Below, in pieces: positions 34,903 through 45,420 of a stretch of 64,000 nt of DNA. The stretch covers positions 4,030,001 through 4,094,000 of the forward strand of contig NC_018000.1 of NCBI RefSeq assembly GCF_000265205.3, given 5' to 3'. Source of the DNA: Sinorhizobium fredii USDA 257. Its GTDB lineage: Bacteria; Pseudomonadota; Alphaproteobacteria; Rhizobiales; Rhizobiaceae. The notes beneath the pieces were generated by a model, which saw nothing but the letters and a program-made list of their open reading frames with translations, ran no database searches and was not told where the DNA came from. Position numbers and translations under genes: made by a program. Within the stretch, counting starts at the first letter, position 1. The number at the start of each line of letters is the position of its first letter.

Positions 34903-37179
34903 TCAGACGGGATTTCCGGGCGCCGTCTCAGCTTTTCTGATCGGGGCGCCCTTGTGGGTCACGGCGGTCTTTGCGGGCACTTCTCCCCGCGAAACCGGGG
35001 TGGAAAGCGCCATGAACTTCTCGCGCTTCAGCCGCACCTGGATCATGTGCGGACAGCGCTGATCGTCGTGGTAAAGCTCCTGGCAGTGCATGCAGTAGAT
35101 GCACTCGTTGACATTGATTGCTCCCTCCGGGTGGATCGACTGGACCGGGCACTCCTTGGCGCAGCGCTGGCAGGGCGAGCCGCACTCCGGCCACCGCTTC
35201 AGCCACTCGAACATGCGGATCCGGCCCGGTATCGCGAGAGCGGCCCCCAAAGGACACAGATAGCGGCAGTAGAACCGCTCGATGAACAGGCCGGCGGAGA
35301 GCATGGTGAGCGCAAAGATTACGAAGGGCCATTCCCGGACGAACTTCAGGATTATCGCGGTCTTGAACGGCTCGACTTCCGAGAACATTTCTGCAAGCGC
35401 GAGCGAGTAGAGCGACAATCCGAAAAGGCCGAGGAAGATGATGTACTTGATCGGCCAGAGACGTTCGTGCAGGCCCCAGGGCACCCGCACTTGAGGCACC
35501 TTCAGCCACTGCGCGACGTTGTTGGTCAGTTCCTGCAGCGCCCCGAACGGACACAGCCAGCCGCAGAAGGGACCCCGGCCCCAGAACAGCAGCGCGGCGG
35601 CCACGCTCCCCCACAGGATGAAGACTAGCGGGGCGGAAAGGAAGAATTCCCAGTGAAAGCCGGTCACCAAGGAGTTGAAGAATGTCAGGACGTTGACGAC
35701 GGAAAGCTGGGCGTTGGCGTACCAGCCAAGCCACACGAGCGTGAAGGACAGGTAGCCGCGCCTTACCCAGGCAAACAGTGCAGGCCGTTTCACGAGCCAG
35801 TCCTGGAAGAAGAAGATCAGGGTCAGGACGAGCACGGCCGCTACAGTGATAGCCACCGTTACGCGGTTCATGTCCCACATCTTCATCCACAGCGGCTCGC
35901 CTTCAGGGATCGGCTCGGCGGGTGTCGCCTGTTCGGCGACACTTGGCGCGACTGTTGTCGGCGGCGATGCTGATGCCGCCTCGACAGTCACGTAGTCGCC
36001 GGGAAGGGTGAAGCCCAGATTGTAAGGCAGCGCGGCCTTTTCGCGCCCGCCGGCGCTGCGCTGCACCAGCAACTGCAGCTCCCAGGGCGCGGTCACATCG
36101 AAGTCGAACTCGGCGGGAACGACGAATAGCGCGATTTCGCGAAGCCGCGGCGCGCCGGGCGCTGCAAGCGCCGGCAGCCTGGTGTGGTAGCGGTCGCGGA
36201 ACCGCAGCCCCTGACCGTCCTGAAGCAGTTCGATGCGGTCGAAGATGCCGCCCCGGACGTAGCCGGAACCCTTGAATGAGTAGGCGCCGTCTCCCGCCAC
36301 GACGATCGCCTCTTCGCCCGGCTTCAGCTTGGCGCGCATCTGCTGATAACGCGAATCGCCGAGCAGCGATCTTCCGATTGCCGGCACGCTCACCGGAGCG
36401 ATGTAGAGGTCGATGAATCTGTCGCCGGGACCGTGCGTCTCGGGTCGCCCGGCTGCACCTGGCTGGCCGGCCTGCCGGAACGCCTCCGAAACCTCGCCGA
36501 CCGTCAGCCGAAGGCTTCTCACGGAGCCGTTGCCGATCAGGGTCTGCCAGTCGCTCGTGTCTGTCTTGTTCGGATCGACCTTCCGGATTTCGGTGGAGGA
36601 TCCGGGCCGCGCGGCGGCGTCCGCGCCGAGCCTGTTGCTGCGGATCAGCTTGACGGCGGAGCGGACGACGCTGTCGCCCATGACGAGGACGGTCACGGTG
36701 GCTCCGCTGACGATGTCGACTTGCGGTGGCCGTTCTGCCCCTGCCGAGACGCGCCCGAGGTCCTTGCCGATGAGTGCGTTGACCGAGGCGACGACCTTCG
36801 CCTCCGGTATGCCTATGAGGACGATCGGCTCCTTGTGGTCGACGAGCTTCAGCCCGCGGACGACGCCCTTTGGATCGATGCCGACGACGATATGGATGGG
36901 CTTGCCGGAATAGCCGACGGAGCTCGTGACGTCGGAATTGAGATAGGCGTAACCCAGCAGGCTGTCGCCGCGGAAGACCGGTGCGATCGGCGGATATCCG
37001 GTCACCTCGCCGAAACGGGTCGCGCCCGGAAAGATCTCCGCTGGCTGCACCTTTTGAAGGTAGATGGAAAGTTGGCCCGCGGCCATGCTTGGAAAGGCCA
37101 GCAGCAGAGCGACGCAGAGAACAACGAGACCGCGGAGAAGGCGTTGCACGTGCATTTTATGAATCGCTGCCTGGTACAT
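34903..37179 (-). CDS. nosR: NosR, flavin and iron-sulfur membrane protein of N2O respiration
   Basis: NosR supplies electrons to NosZ and is needed for nosZ expression. The 758-residue protein has a signal, a periplasmic FMN-binding domain with the flavinylation motif SGATVTV, several membrane spans, two CxxxCP motifs (CGWLCPFGALQEL and CRYLCPLGAAL) and a C-terminal ferredoxin-like part (CQRCAKECP and CIYCMHC). I use the ATG at 37179, which has AGGAAA six bases upstream and leaves a leader after the FixK box; ATGs at 37206 and 37155 are alternatives. Confidence 0.95.
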   Translation of the reverse strand: MYQAAIHKMHVQRLLRGLVVLCVALLLAFPSMAAGQLSIYLQKVQPAEIFPGATRFGEVTGYPPIAPVFRGDSLLGYAYLNSDVTSSVGYSGKPIHIVVGIDPKGVVRGLKLVDHKEPIVLIGIPEAKVVASVNALIGKDLGRVSAGAERPPQVDIVSGATVTVLVMGDSVVRSAVKLIRSNRLGADAAARPGSSTEIRKVDPNKTDTSDWQTLIGNGSVRSLRLTVGEVSEAFRQAGQPGAAGRPETHGPGDRFIDLYIAPVSVPAIGRSLLGDSRYQQMRAKLKPGEEAIVVAGDGAYSFKGSGYVRGGIFDRIELLQDGQGLRFRDRYHTRLPALAAPGAPRLREIALFVVPAEFDFDVTAPWELQLLVQRSAGGREKAALPYNLGFTLPGDYVTVEAASASPPTTVAPSVAEQATPAEPIPEGEPLWMKMWDMNRVTVAITVAAVLVLTLIFFFQDWLVKRPALFAWVRRGYLSFTLVWLGWYANAQLSVVNVLTFFNSLVTGFHWEFFLSAPLVFILWGSVAAALLFWGRGPFCGWLCPFGALQELTNNVAQWLKVPQVRVPWGLHERLWPIKYIIFLGLFGLSLYSLALAEMFSEVEPFKTAIILKFVREWPFVIFALTMLSAGLFIERFYCRYLCPLGAALAIPGRIRMFEWLKRWPECGSPCQRCAKECPVQSIHPEGAINVNECIYCMHCQELYHDDQRCPHMIQVRLKREKFMALSTPVSRGEVPAKTAVTHKGAPIRKAETAPGNPV

Positions 37180-37260
37180 CGGGTTTCCTGGGCCATGCGC
37201 GGCCACTGCATCGCAGCCATTTCACACGGGTGGGAACGAGTTTCTTTGCGCCAAATCAAC

Positions 37261-37274
37261 TTGATCAAATTCAA
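37261..37274. promoter_or_regulatory. FixK/FNR box shared by nosR and the ferritin-like gene
   Basis: TTGATCAAATTCAA, one mismatch from the perfect palindrome. It is almost equidistant from nosR (82 bases) and the divergent gene at 37354 (80 bases), so it could serve both. Class II spacing gives starts near 37226 and 37309. Confidence 0.75.
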
Positions 37275-37353
37275 CTAGGTCCAAACTGTCTGGGGTCCTG
37301 AGGACCAGAACCAAAATGCGCAACTTGCGCGTGCCAACCGGGAGAACAGGAAC

Positions 37354-38181
37354 ATGCCGGAAAAGAGAACCGAGCCTTGGGTGATGGCTTCGATGAGCGA
37401 GCTGCTGTCGTTCGCCCGAGCGATGGAGCAGGAGGCCGTGGACGGCTATGTCGCCCTGGCCGCACGCATGCGGACCGAAAGGCGACCCGACCTGGCCGCG
37501 GTCTTCGAGCGTCTGATCGCGGAAGAGGAGGGACATCTTGGGAAGGTGGACCAATGGCTTGGCGGCAGGGCACCCGAACCCGTCGACCTCTCGGAGCCGC
37601 TCTTCGACGACGAAGGGGCGGGGATCGTCGCCCCGGAGCTGCTGACGTCGTACCGCGCCTTTTCCATGGCGGTCCGCAACGAGGAGCGGGCCTTCGTGTT
37701 CTGGACTTATGCGGCGGCGCACGCGCCTTCCGAAGAGATCAGGCAGGCAGCCGAGCGACTGGCAAGGGAGGAACTGGGCCACGTCGCGACGCTGCGCCGC
37801 GAGCGGCGTCGGGCGTTTCATGAGATGCGCCGCGCGGAACCCGATTCCGTCAGGGGCGACCTCCCGTCGCTCGAGAGGCGGCTCTTGGAGCTGCTGAGAC
37901 ACCATCCATCGGCGCCCGGCGCGCGCGCAGAGCGGCTGCGAGGACTGGCGAACGAGGCGCTCGAGCGGGCGACTGCTCTGTCGGAAGCGCCTCCTGGCGA
38001 AACGCCTCTCCTGGGCCATGTTCCGGAGAACGTGCCGGGGCGGCTGGTGCCTCTCTGCGAATTCCTACTCGACTGCTACCTGGACCTCGCGGAACGCGGG
38101 AGCGACGAAGCGGGGAGGGCACGGATGCAGACATTCGCCAGCGAGATGATCCGATGCCTCTACGCAGCACGGGAACTGTAG
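37354..38181 (+). CDS. Ferritin-like di-iron protein
   Basis: The 275-residue protein contains a four-helix ferritin-like bundle with di-iron ligands: AMEQEAVDGYVALAA, LIAEEEGHLGKVDQWL (ExxH), VRNEERAFVFWTYAA and LAREELGHVATLRRE (second ExxH). This is the pattern of rubrerythrin/YciF-like proteins, without the rubredoxin domain. A C-terminal helical domain (about residues 170-275) of unknown role follows. It is divergent from nosR and shares the FixK box, suggesting a role in peroxide or nitric oxide handling or iron storage during denitrification. The ATG follows AGGAAC. Confidence 0.78.
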   Translation: MPEKRTEPWVMASMSELLSFARAMEQEAVDGYVALAARMRTERRPDLAAVFERLIAEEEGHLGKVDQWLGGRAPEPVDLSEPLFDDEGAGIVAPELLTSYRAFSMAVRNEERAFVFWTYAAAHAPSEEIRQAAERLAREELGHVATLRRERRRAFHEMRRAEPDSVRGDLPSLERRLLELLRHHPSAPGARAERLRGLANEALERATALSEAPPGETPLLGHVPENVPGRLVPLCEFLLDCYLDLAERGSDEAGRARMQTFASEMIRCLYAAREL

Positions 38182-38189
38182 TTGCCGCC

Positions 38190-38811
38190 GGTTCATCGGC
38201 CGCGGCGAGCCGGTCGCGACAGTCGCGACGGATCTTCCCGGAATTTCGGGCGTGAAATATTGCGGCATCAACCCGTTCGAGGCCGGTGCCACGGCCGCTA
38301 TGTGATGGGGCGAATGGTGGGGAGGGCGGGCCGCGTGCTAGTGATCGGATCGCGCAGCGACTACCATGGCCATCAGGACAGGCGGGCAGGGTTCGCCGCG
38401 ACGATCGCACGTTTCCCAAATCATGTGCTCGAGATCGGTGACACCGACACCCATGACGATCCGGAGCGATGCTTTCGGGCGGTGTCCTCGTCCTTGCGGC
38501 GCCAGGAGCCGCCCTGTGGCGTTTACAATACCGGCGCGGGCTCGGAAGGCGTGCTGCGTGCGCTGCAGGCAGGGTCGAAGCCGGGCGAGATCATCTGGAT
38601 CACCCATGAAATCTCGCCGGATCACCGGAGCTATCTGCAGCAGGGCTGGCTGGAGCTTGCCATCGATCAGGATCCCGAGCGCCAAGCCTCGGCAGCACTC
38701 CAGCATCTGCTCTTTCGAAACGAAATCATTCACCAGTTGCCGAAGTCGGCTGGCCGTGGAGAGCTCCGGTTGTTTTTCGCCACGAACGTTGGACCCGGAA
38801 TGTTAGCTTGA
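38190..38811 (+). pseudogene. LacI-type regulator, C-terminal sugar-binding domain only
   Basis: One frame reads RGEPVATVATDLPGISGVKY then INPFEAGATAA; after a one-base loss near 38300 another frame continues YVMGRMVGRAGRVLVIGSR and ends in a normal LacI-type C-terminus (SCGVYNTGAGSEGVLRAL-like, WITHEISPDHRSYL, DQDPERQASAALQHLL). The N-terminal helix-turn-helix and half of the periplasmic-binding fold are absent. It is a 5'-truncated and frameshifted remnant marking the border between the nos region and the island. Confidence 0.75.
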
Positions 38812-39343
38812 CACGAGCCCACCACGGAAAGTCCACCTTGAGGTCCGTAGCCTGGAGGGCGCGCCCCGAGAGCTGATTAGGAACCAATCAGCCAACGAAA
38901 AGTTTTGCCTGCTCTAGATTCTGCGAATGTGAGTGTGTCAATGAGCCGTGAGTCGGGACAAAATCAGTATAAGGCCTTCCTGCGTCACGGCAGGGAAGTA
39001 AGGCGATATCTGCAAACGCTTCGCGCCTTAGCACTGCCCGAGGATTCTCCTCACGTGTTCAGCGATCTGCTCCAAAGACTCGACAGTGCTGAGAGAACGG
39101 CGAGACGGCACCCTGCAGATGACCTTGCTCGCCCTAACTAATAGCGCTCATCTGCCCATGTCAGAGTCTAAGCGACGCCGACATGGGCTTGCTTACGGAA
39201 CCCGTAGATAGGCGCCTCTTAGATCAGCTTCCATTGCGGGCGCCAGCGAGGCTCCGCGCGGCCTCAAGCGCTTGCTGCAGCGAGCCGCAATGCGTTCAGG
39301 CTCACGAGAGTGCAAACCGACCCATTTGCCCCGCTGTACGCGT
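38812..39343. other. Gap with no convincing gene
   Basis: The 532 bases contain only a short frame (38941-39141, MSRESGQNQYKAFLRHGREV onward) that could be a small protein but has no recognised family or strong ribosome site. No repeats or boxes are evident. The stretch lies 3' of the methyltransferase gene. Confidence 0.4.
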
Positions 39344-41347
39344 TCAGGCTTCAGCGAAAGTGACCGTAGGGTGGCGATCTTCTCCGACGAGGCCGACGGG
39401 ACTTAGCAACGGCGCCTCCATCGCGGTCCTTGGCGCCTCCACCCGTTCCGCTTGGTGCGGCCGCAGCAACATTCTGGCGTAGTCAAACACGACCTCGTCG
39501 AGTGCCGCATGAATCGCCAGGCCCATCGCTTGGGCGATTACGGGTGGAACTGCATTTCCGATCTGCCTCGCCGCCGAATCCTTTCCTCCGACGAATTGCC
39601 AGGAGTCGGGGAATCCTTGAAGCCTGGCTCGCATCCTTAGCGTCAGCCTAGGCAGAAAGCCTTCGCCGGCCGCATCCGCATCGGCCCGCGTCGGCGCCTC
39701 GTCTGCGACGCCGTCGATGCTCAGGCCCTTCAGCGCCCAGCGGAGGCGCTCCTTCTCGCGCGAGCCTCCCTTGCGGCCAACGATCGTCGATGCCAGCACG
39801 CCGCGCAGCAGAGCCCCGTCCTTCTTGACGATCTGCTCCCTGCGCGCCCGGCTCCATTCCTGGGCGCCCTCCCAGCCGTTCGCGGCCATCAGGTCGCCGA
39901 TAGCGTCACCCAGGTTCGTGCGCCATTGGGGGAAGCTTGGAGGCATGCGGAAGCCGCTCATGGATTCGCCTCGCATGCCGACGATCAAGAGGCGCTCCCG
40001 TTCCTGGGCCACCCCGTAGTCCTCCGTATTCATGCGGAACAGGTCGACCACATAGCCGGCCTTCTTCAGTGCGCTGAGGAAGGCTCCGAGATGGTCGGCG
40101 TGCTTTGAATGCTGCAGGCCCGCCACGTTCTCGAACATGCATGCCCATGGACGCATCTCCTCGACAGCTCTTGCGCCCTGCATCAGGAGATCGCGGGGAT
40201 CATCCTTGCCGAGGCCCTTGCCGTCCTCGGAATACGGCTGGCAGGGCAGTCCTCCTACAAGCAGGTCGATGCGCTGGCTGCGGAACGGCTTGAAGTCGAC
40301 GGTCCTGACGTCTTGCTGGATGACGTTCCAGCCCGGCCGGTTGAGGCGCAGCGTCGCTGCCGCGTTCTTGTCGATCTCCACCAGTGCCGCCGGCTCGAAG
40401 CCCGCGGCTTCCAGGCCGAGCGCCATCCCACCAGATCCAGCGCACAATTCGACGAACGAGAGGCGGCGGTCCGGAAGCTCCACAAGAGGGCCGTGCTGCT
40501 TGATCCAGGGGCGGACGATCCATGACCGAGGCGCGCTCGTCACCGCGCGCAGGCACTCGATGATGTTCGTCTGCCTTGCTCCGGCGCGCGAGCTGTCGAG
40601 CGCATATCCGCCATGACGTCCGAACCTTCCCTCGGCGAACTTCCGCAACGAGTGGTGTACGAGGCCGATCCGCCGTTCCTCGGGGCTCGTCGAAGACGCG
40701 ACAAGGTCCCGCACGGAGCGATGGCTGCTGCCGAACGCCGCTTCAAACAGGGGGAGGAGGGTGGTGGCTTCCGCCTTGACTCGCTCGGATGCGAGGGATT
40801 CGCTCTCCACTTCCATACGGTCCATTCCGCTGCGGCAGTCCTCGGCAAGGCGGATGAAGGCGGTCATTCGGCCGTCGAGCCCCGCCGCGGCCTTGGAAGC
40901 CCGCCTTCCGGCGGCGGCCACCACTCTCCGCATGCGCGACTGCGCCAGCACCTGTTCCGGCAACAGCTTCTCCTCGCGAAGCCTTATTTTGATGGCGGCG
41001 ACGTCGCGCACTTCGACGCGGGCGCCGGCGCGCATCTTCCAGAGAGCTTCCTTCCGCGTTTCCGCGTCGGCGGACACGAGCGCTTTGACGAGGGGGAACT
41101 GGGTCCGGGAGGCGCGGAGGGTTTCGCCGACTCCATCCAGCCTTGTCGAGAACTTGCAGTAGGTGGAAGCGTCGGAAGCGCTTAGGCCGCAGGCGGCCTG
41201 AAGGAAGTGCACGGTCTCGCGAGGCGTAAGGTGCTCCATAAGATTATCGACTTCGGCAGCGACCTTCAGGATGCGCTCCGTCATCTGTCGCTGAAGGTTC
41301 ACGATTGCCTTCTTCGCCCTTGCAAGCGCTTCCGCCTTTGCGTCCAT
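39344..41347 (-). CDS. DNA cytosine-5 methyltransferase with N-terminal helical domain
   Basis: The protein methylates cytosine at C5. The C-terminal 370 or so residues hold the C5-methyltransferase motifs in order: I (FVELCAGSGGMALGLEAAGF), IV with the catalytic Cys (GGLPCQPYS), VI (FENV), VIII (QERERLLIVG) and X (ARQIGNAVPP). The N-terminal 290 residues are helical and unfamiliar. I choose the ATG at 41347, which has AGAGGGG upstream; an ATG at 41389 would add 14 residues. It is divergent from the HerA-NurA-methyltransferase operon, 533 bases away, and may protect host DNA from it. Confidence 0.9.
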   Translation of the reverse strand: MDAKAEALARAKKAIVNLQRQMTERILKVAAEVDNLMEHLTPRETVHFLQAACGLSASDASTYCKFSTRLDGVGETLRASRTQFPLVKALVSADAETRKEALWKMRAGARVEVRDVAAIKIRLREEKLLPEQVLAQSRMRRVVAAAGRRASKAAAGLDGRMTAFIRLAEDCRSGMDRMEVESESLASERVKAEATTLLPLFEAAFGSSHRSVRDLVASSTSPEERRIGLVHHSLRKFAEGRFGRHGGYALDSSRAGARQTNIIECLRAVTSAPRSWIVRPWIKQHGPLVELPDRRLSFVELCAGSGGMALGLEAAGFEPAALVEIDKNAAATLRLNRPGWNVIQQDVRTVDFKPFRSQRIDLLVGGLPCQPYSEDGKGLGKDDPRDLLMQGARAVEEMRPWACMFENVAGLQHSKHADHLGAFLSALKKAGYVVDLFRMNTEDYGVAQERERLLIVGMRGESMSGFRMPPSFPQWRTNLGDAIGDLMAANGWEGAQEWSRARREQIVKKDGALLRGVLASTIVGRKGGSREKERLRWALKGLSIDGVADEAPTRADADAAGEGFLPRLTLRMRARLQGFPDSWQFVGGKDSAARQIGNAVPPVIAQAMGLAIHAALDEVVFDYARMLLRPHQAERVEAPRTAMEAPLLSPVGLVGEDRHPTVTFAEA

Positions 41348-41389
41348 TCGCAGTTGCCCCTCTGTCGTATTAAGCTCGGGCTGTCTCAT

Positions 41390-41880
41390 AACGGCACGGA
41401 TCTTGCGGGACCGGTAAGCTGATCGGTAAAATTTGAGAGGAAGACCTTATTCAATCGGGCAGGCGGACTGGGTCATGGCACGAGCGTGCATCATTCGCGT
41501 CTCGACTCGGGGGAGCGGCAGCTACAAGGCCACGGCCGAATGCTTCCGATTTCGCTCCGCGAAGCTGCGGATGTTTCGCCCCAACTTTATCTCCGCGACC
41601 CGGACTTGAATGTGGTGAGATCAATGGAGCGCCCTTGGGCAACGTTACCCGCGACGTCAAGCTCACCACGAAAGCGTGTCCAATCGGACCTGGACTCTTC
41701 TGATGACGTGTCCGCTCCGGTGCGGGCGTCGCAAGGCGCGACCCCGCCCGTCGCACGGAAGACCTGCATGCTTCAGTAAACTTTTTCGTGCACCCTCATT
41801 CCAATACGGCATTCGACGGTTGTTTGCCTGAAAGATTCGATGGAACATCGGATTATGGAATCGGCGGAGTCGAGGGAACC
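41390..41880. other. Divergent intergenic region of the methyltransferase/HerA locus
   Basis: About 490 bases separate the two divergent transcription units. No recognised gene is seen. An in-frame GTG at 41788 could extend HerA by 31 residues, but these look non-conserved. Promoters for both directions should lie here. Confidence 0.45.
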
Positions 41881-44027
41881 ATGCAGAGCTTTCTTACCGA
41901 CCTTGAGCGGGCAGGCAGACGTGACGCCGCCATCGCGGCTGGCAAGCAACTCGCGGATCTCCTCAATCCCGACCGAATATGCGGTGATCTCATCAGCATA
42001 GACTACAGTTCGGCCACGGTGCTCGTACACGACAGGCTCCGCGCGAACGTGGGAGGCGTTTCGAAGGGATGTTTCCTCGTCGCTTCACGGATTGAGCCTG
42101 GCTCGTCCCCCGACGCCTCTTCCGAAGACACCTCCCTGATACTGCTGCGAGTCCTGGACAAGGCGCCTCTGCCGAACGCCTCGGAAACGGACAGGATGCG
42201 CTATGAGGCTGGCACCAGGGTGTCGGCGTCGAAGGACCGTGTGAACTGGGACGACGAGCGTTCGCTGGATAAGTTCACGGCGAACTTCCTGCGCTTCGCA
42301 GGGGTCGACTGCCGCGTCGTCGGCACCTTCATGATGCGGATGAGCCGGAACGGGGTCTGGCACTTCGTGTTCGGTGCGGATCTGTCGAACATCTATTCCG
42401 GCAGGGGCATGAAGGTCTACAAGCCGGACGGCGAGGCTCTGAGCAAGATCGCCAACTATGTGCGGCCTCAGGGCAGGGATGCGCACCCTCTTGCGGGAAA
42501 ACGGATAAGGATCGGACGCGTCCGGTACGCCGCCAGCGAGCGCGAGGGCGATACGATTGACCAGGTCGAGGTGACACTGGACCCGACGGATCTGATCGCG
42601 CGCCGTACCGCGCTGTTCGGAATGAGCCGCACCGGCAAGTCCAATACCGTAAAGATCATCGCATCCTCCGTCTTCAATCTCAGATCCAGCGACGCGCAGC
42701 TCGGGCGGGTCGGCCAGCTAATCCTCGACGCCAACGGCGAGTACGCGAACGAGAACCCGATGGACAGGGGCGCGCTGCGCAACGTCTGGCGCGGCTGTCG
42801 GAACGCGCAAGAGACCGACGTGGTCACCTACGGCCTGCACGAGCATCCGGGGGACCCCAACAGGCGTCTCGTCAAGCTGAATTTCTTCGGAGCCGAGCCC
42901 CGCAACTGGCGGGAGCGAAAGGAGGTCGTCGCAGCTCTGACTCCGCTAATACAGGCGAAGGCCGTCGTCGATTCGGCTCTGATCTCTCAGGGAACGGCTC
43001 AGTACAGGACAGCGTTCATCAACGTCAGTCTGGAAGTCCCGGAGACATGGGACGAGGGCGCAAGAACGCGCTACCAGCGCGTTGTCACAGCCTATCGCGC
43101 TTTGCTCGCGAAGGCCGGCCTGGCGCCTCCGGCCCTTCTGGGGAAGGCCACCATATCGGGCTGACGAACGCCGCGCTGAGAAAGAGCCTGAGCGCAAACG
43201 AGACCTACAGCCGCGCGGCCGTCCTGTTCGAGAAGGGAACGGTGTCGTGGGACGAGGCATACGAGGCGTTCAACCTCCTTCGGCTGGCAATAGGCGACAA
43301 GGACTCAGGATACGCCGAATTCAACAGGGAACGGCGCAAGGAGGACGAGGAGAAGGATTGGCATGACGCCAATCTCATGGGAATCCTTGCACTGATGGAG
43401 CAGCCGGGCGGTCTCAGGCTGCTAGGCAAGGTCGCTCCGCAGCATTCTCCTAAGACGAGCGAAGACTTTGCCGACCAGATTGTGTCCGACCTGTCCAAGG
43501 GTCGGCTCGTCATCGTCGACCAGTCCACAGGCGACCCGGAGATGAACGAGGAAGCGGCCCGGCGTCTGATGTGGCGCGTCTTCGAACACCAGAAGTCCGC
43601 GTTCACCAATCCTAGGCTCGACGAGTCGGGGGAAATGATCCTCCCGCCCGACGTCATCGTCTACGTCGAGGAGGCCCATAACCTCCTTCCGAAGGACGGA
43701 GAGGACCTTCGAGAGGTCTGGCCGCGCGTGGCTAAGGAAGGGTCCAAATACCGGATAGGGCTGGTGTACGCCACGCAGGAGCCGAGCTCTATCATGACGA
43801 ACATCCTTTCGAACACCGACAACTGGTTCGTCGCTCACCTGAACCGGGGGGCGGAGGTCAAGCAGGTGCGCGATTTCTACGATTTCGGCGACTTCGAGCA
43901 GCAGATACTCAATGTGCCGCTGCCAGGGTTCATACGAATGAGGACGCTGTCGAATCCATATGTGGTCCCGGTGCAGATTGACCCATTCGTCGCGCTAACG
44001 CCTGCCAAAGAAAGCGGGAAGCCGTAG
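41881..44027 (+). pseudogene. HerA-like DUF87 ATPase, split by a one-base frameshift
   Basis: The N-terminal part (41881-43164) has a HAS-barrel-like domain and Walker A GMSRTGKSNTVKI (Lys253). The C-terminal part in the next frame (from about 43140 to 44027) has Walker B VIVYVEEAHNLLP and the LVYATQEPSSI sensor with an arginine finger region. The joined protein would be about 715 residues, normal for bacterial HerA ATPases that translocate DNA with NurA. Adding one G to the GGGG at 43139-43142 would give continuous reading (ALLGEGHHIGLTNAALRK). The ATG at 41881 has GAGGGA upstream. nurA follows after two bases. It could be a real mutation, a sequence error or a recoding site. Confidence 0.8.
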
Positions 44028-44029
44028 AG

Positions 44030-45420
44030 ATGCCGTTCGAAATGGAAAGAGCATCCGGCGAGGCGCTTTTGACCTTGGAAGCGAGCCAAGCCATGCAGCG
44101 CTTCCGCGCCGAAATCCGGGCGCCGGAGGACGAGGATCCCGTTCCCCCGCAAGTGGCGAACGTCGCCCGCAGCCGCTGGATTCCGGGCCGGGTCATTGCG
44201 ATAGATGGATCTACGATTACGACGCAGCTCAGGCTGGGGCCCCCGGCGCGGACGCCTCGCTCTTGAAGGTCTCGGTGCTCCTGATCGACCTGAAGGAGCT
44301 TAGCGCACTGCCCCCCGACGAGATACCGTCGCCATCGTTGTTTCGGGATATGGAGCAGGTCGAGACGCTTGACGCCGTCCTTCCGGGCGCGAACGTCGTT
44401 CGCAAGGGACTGATCAATGACACGCCGTCGGCGTTCTTTCGCGAGTCCGTCCACGACCTGCTGACGTCGCGCATCGACAAGAGCTGGGAGACGCTCGGCG
44501 AGACGCTGGCGGCGATCACCTATGGTCACGACACGTCGCGGACGCGTTGCCCGGTCGAAGAATGCGAAGAGCGCCTCACGCCGGGCAAGGGGGCTTATCC
44601 CTGCCACTGTCACAGGGCCCAGACGATCTTTGAAAGCGATTCGCTGCGATTCGTCGAGCGCTTCAATCCTACCGGCAGCAACGGCGAGGCCCATGGCGAG
44701 GTCCGGCATCTGCTCGAAGTCCTGGCTCTCTTCAACATCCTGAGATTCTTTGCTGCCGAACCGGACCGGCTGGTTCACCTCCGAGACAATGTTTTCATTC
44801 TCGACGGCCCGCTTGCTATGTTCGGCCACGCCGCCTGGCTGACTCCCTACCTCCGGAAGGAGCTAGCCCGCATGAACGACCTTTGCCGCTCCAGCGGTTT
44901 CGACATCGCCCTTTTCGGCTTCGAGAAGTCTGGCCAGTTCGTGAACCATTTCGAGATGATCGACTTCGACGAAGAGGAGGGGCCGAGGAAGGTCTTCTCC
45001 GCAGGGACCGTGATCACCCCAGACGCGGACTACATAAACCGGCGAATCACCCTGCGGCCGAAGGGGGCGAAGGTCCACGGCGACATCACGTATTTCGGTA
45101 GAAAGGTGCTCTACAAGACCCGGTCCGGTGACCATGCCGTTATCACGACAGCAATGGTGGACGGCGCGTCCCAGGACTTCACCCGGAACGACTCGGGCTG
45201 CTATCCCAGGCTCGGAGACTGCCTGAACGTCCTGGACGAGCTCTCCACCTACCTCTACAGAGATGGCTTCATGCCTCTCATACGCGCCCATGCCCATGCC
45301 GCGATTCCGATCCAGCGTGGTTCCGACATCCTACGCAAGACCTTCATTGACACCAGCCGTCCACCCAAGGTTTCCGAGGGACCGGCTTCCTCGAGAGCCG
45401 GCTCCTTCGGAAAACCATGA
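44030..45420 (+). pseudogene. NurA-domain nuclease, split by a one-base frameshift
   Basis: NurA is the nuclease partner of HerA. The first 79 codons (44030-44266) contain the first catalytic motif VIAIDGST (Asp59). The rest lies in another frame (44263-45420, formally from a TTG) and reads GAPGADASLLKVSVLLIDLK and onward to RAHAHAAIPIQRG, a NurA C-terminal motif. One extra G or C in the GGGGCCCCC run at 44236-44244 would join them (TTQLRLGAPGADASLL). A four-residue CPVEECEERLTPGKGAYPCH region carries possible zinc-binding Cys/His. The stop overlaps the next gene as ATGA. Confidence 0.78.

Noticed and set aside
38941..39141. Possible small gene of about 66 codons
   Set aside because: No family, no clear ribosome site and no conserved neighbour. 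Kept only as a note in the gap entry.
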